NCBI RefSeq assembly: GCF_002752675.1
Contig: NZ_CP024608.1
Span: forward strand, 6,510,001-6,574,000
Origin: Massilia violaceinigra
Lineage (GTDB): Bacteria; Pseudomonadota; Gammaproteobacteria; Burkholderiales; Burkholderiaceae_D
Direction: 5' to 3'
DNA: 64,000 bases
The notes under the pieces are model-generated. The model saw only the letters and a list, made by a program, of their open reading frames with translations, made no database searches and was not told the origin of the DNA. The position numbers were made by a program, and so were the translations under genes. Each line of letters begins with the position of its first letter. The stretch's first letter is position 1. Shown one piece after another: positions 1-12,655 of the stretch.

Positions 1-25
1 GACTGATCAAGCGTGCTCACCTTCG

Positions 26-48
26 AGCCACCTTCGGGTGGCTTTTTT
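26..48 (+). terminator. Rho-independent terminator at prophage left edge of window
   Basis: A perfect 7-bp stem (AGCCACC / GGTGGCT) closes a TTCG tetraloop and is followed by six T residues. It ends a transcript coming from phage genes to the left of the window. It separates the upstream phage genes from the lysis cassette that starts at 71. Confidence 0.85.
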
Positions 49-70
49 ATTGGCCGGCCCAGAGACCCCG

Positions 71-349
71 ATGACCCAAGCATCCACCGAAGTACAGATT
101 GCCCTGCTGATCCACGGGCAAGCGCTATTGCAGCGCGAAATTGAAGAGAACAAGCGCGAGGCCGACGCCGACCTCCAACGCGTCATCGCCAAAGCAGGCG
201 CCGATATCAAGGAGGCAAACGACAAGATCGCCGCCCTGGAAGACGAGCGCAACCGGGCGCTCAAGTGGGGCGTCATGACCCTCGGGACGGCGGTCATCGG
301 GATGGCGTACTGGATATTCGACAAGGTAATTGGAGGGCACATTCGATGA
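71..349 (+). CDS. Small phage protein with coiled coil and C-terminal membrane segment
   Basis: This 92-residue protein has a long charged, helix-prone middle part (rich in E, K, D and A; probably a coiled coil) followed by one C-terminal hydrophobic segment near the end. The ATG at 71 is preferred over an in-frame GTG at 38, because the GTG lies inside the terminator stem. Its stop overlaps the start of the next gene (ATGA at 346-349), so it heads the lysis cassette. The layout resembles small phage lysis-accessory proteins of the XhlA/holin-partner type, but I do not recognise a specific family. Confidence 0.6.
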   Translation: MTQASTEVQIALLIHGQALLQREIEENKREADADLQRVIAKAGADIKEANDKIAALEDERNRALKWGVMTLGTAVIGMAYWIFDKVIGGHIR

Positions 350-660
350 ATGCGAAAAAGTGGTCGACGTCATTCTACTGGGTGCTGCGCATCTTCCTGG
401 GCGTGGCAGCCGCGCTGATCCTGGTGGCGGTTCTCTACCCGGCGAGGGTCATCCAAGGGCCGCCTGGCAAGACTGGTGCGCAGGGAATCGAGGGGCCGGC
501 CGGCGCTGATGGCGTTGGCAAGAAAGGCGAGACCGGCGATCGCGGGCGCGCTGGCAGCGACGGCGACGCAGGCAAGCGCGGCGCGGCCGGCAGTAAAGGA
601 GAGCAAGGCGATACCGGCGCAACCGGTGCAAAAGGTAATGGATTTTGGAGCGGAAAATGA
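346..660 (+). CDS. Collagen-like repeat protein with N-terminal membrane anchor (phage)
   Basis: This 104-residue protein starts with a cytoplasmic basic stretch and a single hydrophobic segment (about residues 10-29). It then carries about 20 Gly-X-Y triplets with one short interruption near GADGVGKK, and a short tail ending in GFWSGK. Gly-X-Y arrays form collagen-type triple helices, and phages often carry them in tail fibres. Here the array is membrane-anchored and lies between lysis genes. The start overlaps the previous stop (ATGA) and its stop overlaps the next start (ATGA). Function unknown: it could act at the membrane during lysis or be a moron-like surface protein. Confidence 0.7.
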   Translation: MNAKKWSTSFYWVLRIFLGVAAALILVAVLYPARVIQGPPGKTGAQGIEGPAGADGVGKKGETGDRGRAGSDGDAGKRGAAGSKGEQGDTGATGAKGNGFWSGK

Positions 661-878
661 TCCTCATCGAAGACTGGCGCGCGGTGCTCGCCAAGGCATG
701 GAGCCTGAAATTCAACGCTGCGGCGGGCCTGCTGGGCGCTGCCGAGGTGTATATCGCGCTGGTGCAGCCTGCCGGCGTCCCCAATGGTGTATTCGCTGGC
801 ATCGCGGCCGTCGTGTCAACGCTGGCATTTGGCGCGCGCTTGCTCGCGCAGAAGGAATTACATGGCACTGACAAATAA
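657..878 (+). CDS. Putative phage holin
   Basis: This 73-residue protein has a short polar N-terminus followed by two hydrophobic stretches (roughly residues 18-36 and 42-62) and a charged C-terminal tail. That is the usual form of a small class II holin. It sits directly before the endolysin (which starts at 862, overlapping its 3' end) and is coupled to the previous gene by ATGA. The sequence resembles small holin-like proteins of betaproteobacterial phages. The holin role is inferred from size, topology and position. Confidence 0.65.
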   Translation: MILIEDWRAVLAKAWSLKFNAAAGLLGAAEVYIALVQPAGVPNGVFAGIAAVVSTLAFGARLLAQKELHGTDK

Positions 879-1320
879 GCAGCGCGCCGGCTGGTGCGCA
901 ATCGCCGTCACCATAGTGGGCGGCTTCGAGGGCCTGCGCCAGGCTGCCTACCTTGACCCGGTCGGGATCCCGACGATCTGCTTTGGCGAGACCAAAGGTG
1001 TGCGGATGGGCCAGCGCGCCACGCTCGCGCAGTGCGACGCCATGCTTGCCAGTTCGCTGCAACTGGCGAACCACGCCGTTGACGACTGCATCCGGGCGCC
1101 GCTGCCGGATTACCGCCGCGCTGCGCTGGTCAGCTTCGCCTACAACGTTGGCCAGACCAGCCTGTGCGGGTCCACGCTGGCGCGCAAGCTGAACGCGGGC
1201 GACACGCTGGGCGGCTGCGATGAACTGCTGCGCTGGACGTACGCCAAGGGCATCAAGCTGCCCGGGCTGGTGAAGCGGCGCCAGGCCGAGCGCAATCTCT
1301 GCCTCGTGGGGGCAACGTGA
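862..1320 (+). CDS. Phage endolysin, GH24 lysozyme with SAR-type N-terminus
   Basis: This 152-residue muramidase hydrolyses peptidoglycan at the end of the phage cycle. The classical E-x8-D-x5-T catalytic triad of GH24 lysozymes is visible as E23, D32 and T38. Residues 10-21 are weakly hydrophobic and Gly/Ala-rich (WCAIAVTIVGG). This fits a signal-anchor-release segment that would tether an inactive form until the membrane is depolarised by the holin; the SAR assignment is an inference. ATG at 862 is chosen because it puts the catalytic Glu at the normal distance from the N-terminus. The gene overlaps the holin upstream and the Rz gene downstream. Confidence 0.9.
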   Translation: MALTNKQRAGWCAIAVTIVGGFEGLRQAAYLDPVGIPTICFGETKGVRMGQRATLAQCDAMLASSLQLANHAVDDCIRAPLPDYRRAALVSFAYNVGQTSLCGSTLARKLNAGDTLGGCDELLRWTYAKGIKLPGLVKRRQAERNLCLVGAT

Positions 1321-1808
1321 TCCCGCTCGCGGCAGTGTCAACTGCCTGGAAGATCGGCGCCGCCCTGACTGTGGCCGCCGCCGTAGTGGCCGGCGCCGCC
1401 GCGTACCGCTCGCACGTGTGGCATGTCGGCTACGACAGCGCGGTCAGCGTCCGGGCTGAACTCGACCTTCGCGCCACCCTCGCGCGTCAGAAAGAAAACG
1501 CCATGCTTGCGAGCAAGCAGACCACCATCAACGCCGGTATAACGAAAGCCAAAAATGAAGAGCTTGCTCCTGTTGCTACTGTTATTGCTACTCGTCGGGT
1601 GCGCGTCGGTGACGCCATCTGTAGCGGACCTGCCACCCCCACCAAAGCCGAAAGCGCCAGCGGCGGCAACCGCGCCGATCCACCCGGCCGGCTGGTTTCA
1701 GAAAGCGTTGAGCGAGATTTTAGAGCGCTGACGCTGGCCGTCGAGCAAGACCTCGCCACTGGCCGCGCGTGCCAAGCGTTCATCGAGCGGCACGGGCTGG
1801 TGCCGTGA
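1317..1808 (+). CDS. Rz-like inner-membrane spanin
   Basis: This 163-residue protein starts at a GTG that overlaps the endolysin stop (GTGA). It has one N-terminal hydrophobic segment (about residues 12-30) followed by a charged periplasmic part, as in i-spanins. I-spanins pair with an outer-membrane lipoprotein to fuse inner and outer membranes in the last step of lysis. The identification rests on position after the endolysin, topology and, most strongly, the nested Rz1-type lipoprotein in the +1 frame (1555-1731). Confidence 0.8.
   Translation: MIPLAAVSTAWKIGAALTVAAAVVAGAAAYRSHVWHVGYDSAVSVRAELDLRATLARQKENAMLASKQTTINAGITKAKNEELAPVATVIATRRVRVGDAICSGPATPTKAESASGGNRADPPGRLVSESVERDFRALTLAVEQDLATGRACQAFIERHGLVP
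1555..1731 (+). CDS. Rz1-like outer-membrane spanin lipoprotein nested inside Rz
   Basis: Reading the +1 frame inside the Rz gene gives a 58-residue protein. It begins MKS, has ten consecutive leucines and a lipobox ending in V-G-C with Cys16 as the lipidated residue. A proline-rich stretch follows (PPPPKPKAP). This is the standard architecture of Rz1 o-spanins, which are normally embedded in or overlap Rz. It is shorter than many annotation thresholds and easily missed. The stop TGA at 1729-1731 lies well before the end of Rz. Confidence 0.85.
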   Translation: MKSLLLLLLLLLLVGCASVTPSVADLPPPPKPKAPAAATAPIHPAGWFQKALSEILER

Positions 1809-1978
1809 GCGACGCTGCCGGGCCGCTGATCCTGGAAATGCACCGGATCGACGGCCCGGACCGCTCTCCCATGCAGATGATCAGCGCCGATCTGCTGGCG
1901 CACTACCGGCGCTGCGAGGCTGAGCTGGTGGCGCTCAAGGCTGATGCTCGGGCTCGGGCTCAGGCTTGTCAGGAATAG
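1805..1978 (+). CDS. Small phage protein of unknown function
   Basis: This 57-residue product starts at a GTG overlapping the Rz stop (GTGA), so it looks like the last gene of the lysis operon. The C-terminal half is helical and Ala/Arg-rich, possibly a coiled coil, with no membrane segment. The 3' end overlaps the 3' end of the gene on the opposite strand by 44 bases. I recognise no family. Confidence 0.5.
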   Translation: MSDAAGPLILEMHRIDGPDRSPMQMISADLLAHYRRCEAELVALKADARARAQACQE

Positions 1979-2141
1979 CCCGGCGGTCGTACCGCCCAGC
2001 CAGCGCCGCGCACGCCAGGCTATCTTTCACGCAGCGGCGGCGCAGGAACCCGAGCGCGACCTCTTGTCCGAACGCGGCTTTGATGCGTAACGCCTCGGTG
2101 ATTTGGGCGGCGGTGGTCTGATCTTCGCGCAGTGTAGGCAT
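1935..2141 (-). CDS. Small phage protein of unknown function, opposite strand
   Basis: This 68-residue protein starts at an ATG preceded by a near-perfect Shine-Dalgarno (AGGAGG, about 7 bases upstream). That favours this start over longer in-frame versions. It has an Arg/Ala-rich helical body with two Cys residues and ends in an acidic Pro-Glu repeat (PEPEPE). It is convergent with the lysis cassette and is the last gene before the prophage attachment site. No family is recognised. Confidence 0.6.
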   Translation of the reverse strand: MPTLREDQTTAAQITEALRIKAAFGQEVALGFLRRRCVKDSLACAALAGRYDRRAIPDKPEPEPEHQP

Positions 2142-2340
2142 GGCAAATCCTCCTGCTCCAAGCTTACCGAGAGGGGTCGCGCGGCGGTTGAGGTGCATCA
2201 GCGGCATGCCGGAATCAGCACATTTTGCGCTCCGCAAACGGTGAATCCGGATAAATCCTCCGGGCTACTAGGGATGAGTACGCCTGTTGATTGCGGAGCG
2301 AAAAGCGGCACTATCGCCCGAAGGTACGGGCTTTACTCAT

Positions 2341-2382
2341 GAGCTTAGAAGGCTGATGCTCTATCCAACTGAGCTATGGGCA
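2341..2382 (-). pseudogene. Truncated tRNA-Arg(TCT), probable prophage attachment site
   Basis: On the minus strand these 42 bases read as part of the 5' acceptor strand, the D-arm (TAGCTCAGTTGGATAGAGC) and the anticodon arm with anticodon TCT (CCTTCTAAGC) of a tRNA-Arg. After the anticodon loop the sequence stops matching: the anticodon stem 3' strand is GCTCA instead of GCTGA, and no T-arm or acceptor 3' strand follows. The break falls exactly at the junction with prophage DNA. The likely explanation is phage recombination in the anticodon region, leaving the 5' part here. An intact copy would then be expected at the other end of the prophage. Confidence 0.7.
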
Positions 2383-2417
2383 GTCTGTCGCGGGGAGGAA
2401 ACCTCGCGGAAATGACA

Positions 2418-2450
2418 ACGGGCCGTCAAATGAATGACAGCCCGTCTTTT
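2418..2450. terminator. Stem-loop downstream of tRNA-Pro
   Basis: An 11-bp stem (ACGGGC, one non-canonical pair, GTCA) with a 6-base loop lies between the tRNA-Pro and the tRNA-Arg fragment. A short T tract follows on the plus strand (CTTTT). It could act as a terminator or processing hairpin between the two tRNAs. The poor U tract on the minus strand makes termination of the tRNA transcript uncertain. Confidence 0.4.
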
Positions 2451-2454
2451 AACT

Positions 2455-2531
2455 TGGTCGGAGTACAAGGATTCGAACCTTGGACCCCCTGGTCCCAAAC
2501 CAGGTGCGCTACCGGACTGCGCCACACTCCG
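2455..2531 (-). tRNA. tRNA-Pro (anticodon TGG)
   Basis: The 77-base minus-strand sequence folds as a complete tRNA. The acceptor CGGAGTG pairs with TACTCCG, the D-arm contains GGCGCAGTCCGG, the anticodon loop TTTGGGA carries anticodon TGG, the T-loop is GTTCGAATC, and the terminal CCA is encoded. C at the 5' end is normal for bacterial tRNA-Pro. In Betaproteobacteria this tRNA commonly heads a Pro-Arg-His-type cluster, which fits the adjacent tRNA-Arg fragment. Confidence 0.97.
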
Positions 2532-2539
2532 AAGACGTT

Positions 2540-2569
2540 ATTATACGTCGGGGGACTCGCAAACGTCAA
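2540..2569 (-). promoter_or_regulatory. Sigma-70 promoter of tRNA-Pro
   Basis: On the minus strand TTGACG (-35) and a perfect TATAAT (-10) are separated by 18 bases. The -10 ends 8 bases before the mature tRNA 5' end, so the leader would be very short. Confidence 0.75.
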
Positions 2570-2690
2570 CGGCACATCGTGAAGTTTTCTGTGAAATATT
2601 GAAACCCGGAAAACTCTATCTTCATGCCATCAACTTGCCTGCCTGCGCGCCGTCAACACGGCCGCGCCCTCCCCCTTCGCCGCTGCCTGC

Positions 2691-4028
<1,338 letters not shown>

Positions 4029-4050
4029 GTTTTCTCTTTTATTGAATAAA

Positions 4051-4887
4051 TTAATGAATGGTGGCAGCTTGCCACACTGTGAGTGCATCTACCGTTTCAA
4101 TTACATCATGGACGCGCACGATGCGCGCGCCCTGGGCCACCGCAGCCAGTGCGCCCGCAAGGCTGCCGGCCAGGCGCTGCTCGACCGGTTTGCCGGTCAC
4201 GGCGCCGATCATCGATTTGCGCGACACGCCCGCCAGCGCGGGCAACCCCAGTTCCCGCTGCATGTTGCCGATATTACGCAACAAGGCATAGTTGTGTTCC
4301 ACCGTCTTGCCGAATCCAAAACCCGGATCGATGCAGATGCGCTGGCGTTCGATGCCGATGGCCAGCATGGCCTCGACCCGTTCGCGCAGAAAATCCGTGA
4401 CCTCGCGCACCACGTCGGCGTAGACGGGTTCCTGCTGCATGGTTTGCGGCGTACTTTGCATGTGCATCACGCACAGCGCGCAGTCGCTGCCCGCCACCGC
4501 TTCCAGCGCACCGGGCGCCCGAAACGCATTGATGTCGTTGATCATGTCGACCCCGGCCAGGATCGCCTCGCGCATCACCTCCGGCTTGTAGGTATCGATC
4601 GACAAGGGCTTGCCGAGGTCGCGCAGCGCGTACAGCACCGGCATCACCCGGCGCAGTTCCTCGTCGAGCGCGAGGCCGGGCGCGCCCGGACGGCTCGATT
4701 CGCCGCCGATATCGATCAGGTCGACACCTTCGCTCGCCATTTCCTCGGCGCGCGAGAGCGCAAACTCAAGCGATTGGAAACGCCCGCCATCGGAAAACGA
4801 GTCAGGCGTGACGTTGAGGATGCCCATGACCAGCGGTTTGGCCGCCAGGTCGAAGCCAAAGCGGCCGCATTGAAAATATTGTCGCAT
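4051..4887 (-). CDS. folP: Dihydropteroate synthase
   Basis: FolP condenses 6-hydroxymethyl-dihydropterin diphosphate with p-aminobenzoate in folate synthesis. The 278-residue TIM-barrel protein carries the signature [15 protein letters not shown] (about residues 21-35), the [11 protein letters not shown] pterin-site motif and the GFGFGK loop. It lies between ftsH and glmM on the same strand. A terminator after ftsH suggests that folP-glmM has its own promoter as well. Confidence 0.97.
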   Translation of the reverse strand: MRQYFQCGRFGFDLAAKPLVMGILNVTPDSFSDGGRFQSLEFALSRAEEMASEGVDLIDIGGESSRPGAPGLALDEELRRVMPVLYALRDLGKPLSIDTYKPEVMREAILAGVDMINDINAFRAPGALEAVAGSDCALCVMHMQSTPQTMQQEPVYADVVREVTDFLRERVEAMLAIGIERQRICIDPGFGFGKTVEHNYALLRNIGNMQRELGLPALAGVSRKSMIGAVTGKPVEQRLAGSLAGALAAVAQGARIVRVHDVIETVDALTVWQAATIH

Positions 4888-4920
4888 TCCGTTTACATCG
4901 TGTTGTTAATTGATCGACCA

Positions 4921-4955
4921 TAAAAAATGCCGTTCAGTCTTGTCTGAACGGCATT
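4921..4955 (-). terminator. Rho-independent terminator after ftsH
   Basis: A perfect 12-bp stem (AATGCCGTTCAG / CTGAACGGCATT) with a 6-base loop is followed on the minus strand by a T run. It lies between the ftsH stop and the folP start. Confidence 0.85.
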
Positions 4956-4984
4956 ATATACAACCTTGCAAGAACCGGAGAAAT

Positions 4985-6874
4985 TTACGCCGGTGCTGTC
5001 GCGTTCGGTGAAACCCCGCCCGAGCCGCTGTCGCCCGGAGGCGGCGTGCGCTTGGTCAGCACACCCGACTTCGGTTCGCGCGGCTCGTGCCCGGCCATGA
5101 TGTCGTTGATCTGGTCGGCGTCGATGGTTTCCCAGTCGAGCAGCGCGCGGGTCATTTTTTCGACCTTGTCACGGTTCTCTTCCAGCAGGCGGCGCGAAAG
5201 CGCGTACTGCGTGTCGAGAATCGAACGGATTTCCGCATCGACCTTTTGCTGGGTCGCCTCGGAAATGGTCTTGGTGGCGCCGCCGAAGAAACCTTCGTTC
5301 TCGCTATCCTCGTAGACCATCACGCCCATGCTGTCGCTCATGCCGAAACGCGTCACCATCGAGCGCGCCAGTTTGGTGGCACGCGAGAAGTCGTTCGACG
5401 CGCCGGTCGACATCTGACCGACGAACAGTTCTTCGGCGATACGGCCACCGAACAGGATCGAGATTTCTTCCAGCATCTTGTCCTTGTAGCCGGACAGGAC
5501 GTCGTGTTCAGGCAGCTGCCAGGTCAGGCCGAGGGCATAACCGCGCGGCATGATCGTGACCTTGTGCACCGGATCGGCCTTCGGCAGCAGCTTGGCGATG
5601 ACGGCGTGGCCGGACTCGTGGTACGCGGTGTTGCGGCGTTCTTCTTCGCGCATGACCATCGATTTACGCTCGGGACCCATGTAGATCTTGTCCTTGGCAT
5701 CTTCGAAGTCGCTCATTTCCACCAGGCGCTTGCTGCGGCGCGCGGCGAACAGGGCTGCTTCGTTGACCAGGTTGGCCAGGTCGGCGCCCGAGAAGCCAGG
5801 CGTACCGCGTGCCAGGATGTCGGCCTTGACGTCGGCGCCGATAGGCACCTTGCGCATGTGCACATTGAGAATCTGTTCACGGCCGCGGATGTCCGGCAGG
5901 CCAACCATGACCTGGCGGTCGAAACGGCCCGGACGCAGCAGCGCCTTGTCGAGTACGTCGGCGCGGTTGGTGGCGGCCACGACGATCACGCCGGAGCTGG
6001 CTTCAAAACCGTCCATCTCGACCAGCAGCTGGTTCAAGGTCTGTTCGCGCTCGTCGTTACCGCCGCCCATGCCGGCGCCACGATGACGTCCGACCGCGTC
6101 GATCTCGTCGATGAAGATGATGCAAGGCGAGTGTTTCTTGGCGTTCTCGAACATGTCGCGCACGCGGCTCGCACCGACGCCGACGAACATTTCAACGAAG
6201 TCCGAACCGGAAATCGAGAAGAACGGCACCTTGGCTTCGCCGGCAATGGCGCGCGCCAGCAGGGTTTTACCGGTGCCCGGAGGACCAACCATCAGCACGC
6301 CGCGCGGAATGCGTCCGCCCAGCTTCTGGAACTTGGTCGGGTCCTTGAGGAAGTCGACGATCTCGTTGACTTCTTCCTTCGCTTCGTCGCAACCGGCGAC
6401 GTCGGCGAAGGTGACGGTGTTGTTGGTTTCATCCATCATGCGTGCTTTGGACTTGCCGAAGGAGAAAGCGCCGCCCTTGCCGCCGCCCTGCATCTGGCGC
6501 ATGAAGAAGACCCAGACGCCGATCAGCAACAGGAACGGGAACCAGGAAATGAACACGGTCGTCAGGAACGATGGATCTTCAGGCGGTTTGATGTCGAAAT
6601 GCACATTCGCATCACGCAGGTCCGATACCAGGCCGCGGTCGAGCATCGACGCGGTGGCACGTACCTTGGTGTCATCCGAGCGCGTGGCGGTGATGTTCTG
6701 ACCTTCGATGACCACATCCTTGATGCGACGGGCCTTGACCTCATCGAGCAGTTCGGAATAAGGGATGGCCTTGCTGCCGCCGGCAGCGCTGTGGTTGTCA
6801 AACTGTCTGAACAGCATGAACAACAGCAGGGCAACGACTACCCAGATGGCGGATTTTGAAAACATATTATTCAC
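4985..6874 (-). CDS. ftsH: ATP-dependent zinc metalloprotease FtsH
   Basis: This membrane-anchored AAA+ protease degrades misfolded membrane proteins and regulators. It has 629 residues: an N-terminal membrane segment (about 8-22), a periplasmic domain, a second membrane segment (about 105-126), Walker A GPPGTGKT (197-204), Walker [10 protein letters not shown], a second region of homology with ATNRADVLD, and the zinc site HESGH (419-423). All catalytic features are intact. It is followed by a strong terminator. Genes upstream (rlmE) lie on the same strand about 190 bases away. Confidence 0.98.
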   Translation of the reverse strand: MNNMFSKSAIWVVVALLLFMLFRQFDNHSAAGGSKAIPYSELLDEVKARRIKDVVIEGQNITATRSDDTKVRATASMLDRGLVSDLRDANVHFDIKPPEDPSFLTTVFISWFPFLLLIGVWVFFMRQMQGGGKGGAFSFGKSKARMMDETNNTVTFADVAGCDEAKEEVNEIVDFLKDPTKFQKLGGRIPRGVLMVGPPGTGKTLLARAIAGEAKVPFFSISGSDFVEMFVGVGASRVRDMFENAKKHSPCIIFIDEIDAVGRHRGAGMGGGNDEREQTLNQLLVEMDGFEASSGVIVVAATNRADVLDKALLRPGRFDRQVMVGLPDIRGREQILNVHMRKVPIGADVKADILARGTPGFSGADLANLVNEAALFAARRSKRLVEMSDFEDAKDKIYMGPERKSMVMREEERRNTAYHESGHAVIAKLLPKADPVHKVTIMPRGYALGLTWQLPEHDVLSGYKDKMLEEISILFGGRIAEELFVGQMSTGASNDFSRATKLARSMVTRFGMSDSMGVMVYEDSENEGFFGGATKTISEATQQKVDAEIRSILDTQYALSRRLLEENRDKVEKMTRALLDWETIDADQINDIMAGHEPREPKSGVLTKRTPPPGDSGSGGVSPNATAPA

Positions 6875-7066
6875 GAAAACTCCTTCGATGCAGGCGCATC
6901 TTTTTACCGATTTTAGAACGCCGATTTTACTCGCAATAAGCAGGCGGTGCCACGCACGCCCCGCTGCCGGGCTGAAAAACTACTGAAAAGCCATGAAGAT
7001 TAGGCAATTCTTACCCAATTTCCATGCCTTTTGCGGCTTTCCTTGGCTGATGTGCGGCTAAACCCA

Positions 7067-7753
7067 TCAAATATCAAGGGGAGATTCTTCTTCCAGCGCG
7101 GTATTCTTGTCGGTAGGATTTTTCAGCCCCTTGCCGACGAGGAAAATTTCGGACGATTTGTCGCGGCTGGCCTTCGGCTTGATCTGCTTGACGACCTTGA
7201 ACTCGGCCCGGAACTTCTCCACGATCTGGCTGAAACCCATGTCTTTAAAGCATTTCACCACCAGGGCGCCGGACGGTTTCATGTGGAATTGCGAAAATTC
7301 GATGGCCAGGTCGATCAGGTGCTCCATGCGGGCCGAATCGGCCGTGGGGATGCCCGACAGGTTGGGCGCCATGTCCGACAGCACCAGGTCGCACTTGCGC
7401 CCGGCCAGGATGGTGTCGAGCTGGCGCAGGATGCGCGCCTCGCGGAAGTCGCCCAGGATAAAGTGCATGTCGGCGATCGGCTCCATCGGCAGCATGTCGA
7501 GGCCGATGATGGTGCCGTTGATGCCGCCGCCATCCTTGCCTGCGAGTTTACGCCGGACGTACTGGCCCCAGCTGCCCGGGGTGCAGCCGAGGTCGACGAT
7601 GACCTGGCCGGATTTGATCAGCTTCTCGCTCTCGTCGATTTCCTTGAGCTTGTAGGCGGCGCGTGCACGGTAACCCTCTTTCTGCGCCAACTTCACGTAG
7701 GGGTCGTTTATGTGGTCGTGCAACCAGTTTTTGTTTAATTTGTTCTTTGCCAT
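7067..7753 (-). CDS. rlmE: 23S rRNA (uridine-2'-O)-methyltransferase
   Basis: RlmE (FtsJ/RrmJ) methylates U2552 of 23S rRNA in the late 50S assembly step. The 228-residue protein has the SAM-binding [13 protein letters not shown] (53-65) and the K-D-K-E tetrad (K35, D127, K167, E202). The last 15 or so residues are an acidic extension with no known role. It is divergent from yhbY with only 41 bases between the two starts, and both products act on the ribosome. Confidence 0.96.
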   Translation of the reverse strand: MAKNKLNKNWLHDHINDPYVKLAQKEGYRARAAYKLKEIDESEKLIKSGQVIVDLGCTPGSWGQYVRRKLAGKDGGGINGTIIGLDMLPMEPIADMHFILGDFREARILRQLDTILAGRKCDLVLSDMAPNLSGIPTADSARMEHLIDLAIEFSQFHMKPSGALVVKCFKDMGFSQIVEKFRAEFKVVKQIKPKASRDKSSEIFLVGKGLKNPTDKNTALEEESPLDI

Positions 7754-7794
7754 TCGCGTAGAATACTGCTTTTAAAGGACTATCTAAAAATATT

Positions 7795-8265
7795 ATGCAA
7801 AAACTTACCCCCGTCGAGCGCAGTGCACTGCGCGCTGAAGCGCATGCGCTCAAGCCTGTCGTCATCATCGGCGAAGCGGGCCTGACGCCAGCCGTGATCA
7901 AGGAGATCTCGGCCAGCCTCGACTCGCACGGCCTGATCAAGGTCCGCGTGTTAGGCGACGACCGCGCCATGCGCACAGAAATCTACGAGAACATTTGTAC
8001 CGAACTCGATGCGGCTCCGGTACAACACATCGGCAAACTGCTGGTCATTTACCGTCCCAAAGTGGAAGTGGCAAAGGAACGCAGCGGCAAGTCGGGTAAA
8101 GGAATGCGCGAAGTTACCATTGTTAAAGCGAGCGCAAGCGGTACCAAGCGTCCGTCCGTGACCAAGGTCATGATCAAGGGCAATGAGCGTGTGACGGAAG
8201 GCGGCACCATCAAGCGCGCCAAACCGCGCCAGAGCAGCCCTAAGAAAGGCGCACTGGGAAAATAA
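7795..8265 (+). CDS. yhbY: YhbY-type RNA-binding protein (CRM domain)
   Basis: Residues 1-95 form a CRS1-YhbY (CRM) domain with the conserved LKPVVIIGEAGLT, the central HGLIKVRV strand and the QHIGKLLVIYR end. YhbY associates with pre-50S particles. At 156 residues it is longer than the roughly 97-residue E. coli protein. The extra C-terminal tail is Lys/Arg/Ser-rich and probably disordered and RNA-binding. It is divergent from rlmE. Confidence 0.93.
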   Translation: MQKLTPVERSALRAEAHALKPVVIIGEAGLTPAVIKEISASLDSHGLIKVRVLGDDRAMRTEIYENICTELDAAPVQHIGKLLVIYRPKVEVAKERSGKSGKGMREVTIVKASASGTKRPSVTKVMIKGNERVTEGGTIKRAKPRQSSPKKGALGK

Positions 8266-8282
8266 TCCCAGCGTTGCACTAC

Positions 8283-8368
8283 CGTCGTTCCCGCGCAGGC
8301 GGGAACCCAAGTTTTATGAGTCACCGACTGCTTCACGAACTTGGGTTCCCGCCTGCGCGGGAACGACG
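8283..8368. repeat. Intergenic inverted repeat, copy 1 (GTTCCCGCGCAGGCGGGAA family)
   Basis: Two 31-base arms, perfect reverse complements of each other, flank a spacer of about 24 bases. Each arm itself contains a smaller palindrome (TTCCCGC GCAG GCGGGAA type). Related copies occur at 21226-21257 and 29748-29839. It sits between the convergent genes yhbY and the DUF4149 gene and can fold as a strong bidirectional hairpin. It has the character of a REP/BIME-like dispersed repeat. Confidence 0.85.
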
Positions 8369-8386
8369 AGGCAACTGGAACGATGA

Positions 8387-8848
8387 CTATCGAGTTATCG
8401 GCGCGGCTGGGTTCTTGAACACCAGCACCCCCGCCAGCACGCTCTGAATCAGATACAACACCATCGACACCCCGTGCAGCATGCCGAACTGTTTGCGCGC
8501 GGCCGGCTCCATCATGCCGCCAGGCGCCGCTTCCTTCAGCGCCGCCATCATCGGCCCCAGTCCCAGCGTACTCACCGCCACCAGCGCCAGCATCCCGGCC
8601 ACCACCAGCATCAGCAAGCGCTTGCGCTTCGCGTCAAAGCCCTTCTCCAGCGCCAGCAACACCAGCAAACCCGCGCCGCACACCAGCGACACGATCGCCT
8701 CGCTCCTGAACATGCTGCCCGCAATCGTCCCGGCCAGCACGCTGTCGGACAGGGTGCGGAACAGGGTCGGGGCCACCAGATAACCCACCGTCCACAAACT
8801 GCCCGCCCACGCCGTCACCAGCAGCAAACGGGCCCGCGCCAGCAGCAT
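8387..8848 (-). CDS. DUF4149 integral membrane protein
   Basis: This 153-residue protein has four predicted membrane segments (around residues 5-25, 45-68, 78-100 and 125-148). The pattern matches DUF4149/TMEM205-like proteins, including the early conserved LFRTLSD region. These are often encoded beside greA or yhbY in Betaproteobacteria. Its ATG shares one base with the greA stop (TGATG), so it is translationally coupled to greA. The biochemical role is unknown. Confidence 0.85.
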   Translation of the reverse strand: MLLARARLLLVTAWAGSLWTVGYLVAPTLFRTLSDSVLAGTIAGSMFRSEAIVSLVCGAGLLVLLALEKGFDAKRKRLLMLVVAGMLALVAVSTLGLGPMMAALKEAAPGGMMEPAARKQFGMLHGVSMVLYLIQSVLAGVLVFKNPAAPITR

Positions 8849-9327
8849 CAGATGTACTTGACTTCGAGGATTTCGTATTCGCGCGGGCCCGATGGCGCCT
8901 GCACTTCGACCACATCACCGGCGTACTTGCCAATCAGCGCGCGCGCGATGGGCGACGTGACCGAGACCTTATTGAGCTTGAGGTCCGCTTCGTCCAGGCC
9001 CACGATCTGGTACGTCACCTTGGTGCCGTTGTCCAGGTCTTCCAGGTCGACGGTCGAGGCGAACACCACGCGCCCTTCGGCGTCCAGGGTGGCCGGATCG
9101 ATGATCTGCGCGGCGCCCAATTTGCCTTCCAGCTCCGCAATGCGGCCTTCGACGAATGCCTGGCGCTCCTTGGCGGCGTCGTATTCGGCGTTCTCGGACA
9201 AATCGCCATGCGAGCGCGCTTCGGCGATCGCGTCGATCACAATGCGGCGCTCTTTGGTCTTGAGCTGATGCAGCTCTTCCTTGAGCAGTTCGGCGCCGTA
9301 TTTGGTAAGTGGAACTGATGTGTTCAT
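8848..9327 (-). CDS. greA: Transcription elongation factor GreA
   Basis: GreA enters the RNA polymerase secondary channel and stimulates cleavage of backtracked RNA. The 159-residue protein has the N-terminal coiled coil with the acidic tip [10 protein letters not shown] (D42 and E45 are the catalytic residues) and the FKBP-like C-terminal domain with [15 protein letters not shown] terminator-like hairpin lies just upstream in the carB-greA gap, so it probably has its own promoter or is reached by read-through. Confidence 0.98.
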   Translation of the reverse strand: MNTSVPLTKYGAELLKEELHQLKTKERRIVIDAIAEARSHGDLSENAEYDAAKERQAFVEGRIAELEGKLGAAQIIDPATLDAEGRVVFASTVDLEDLDNGTKVTYQIVGLDEADLKLNKVSVTSPIARALIGKYAGDVVEVQAPSGPREYEILEVKYI

Positions 9328-9358
9328 GTCGTATTCGCGTTTCTACTGAAAAGTGAAA

Positions 9359-9402
9359 ACCACAGGGCACGCGCCGGAAAGCTCCCGGCGCGCGCCCTGT
9401 GG
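9359..9402 (-). terminator. Strong stem-loop between carB and greA
   Basis: A long stem (CCACAGGGC plus an inner CGCCGG pairing, with small internal mismatches) closes a short loop. On the minus strand it is followed by TTTTCACTTTT. It should terminate most carAB transcription and sits about 30 bases before the greA start. Confidence 0.7.
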
Positions 9403-9423
9403 TCAAGAGGTCTTGCGTGCTGC

Positions 9424-12654
<3,231 letters not shown>

Positions 12655-12655
12655 A

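Noticed and set aside
5087..6859. A 590-codon open frame on the plus strand opposite ftsH
   Set aside because: It is a GC-rich antisense shadow: His/Arg/Val-rich composition, no ribosome site, and the real ftsH with all motifs lies on the other strand.
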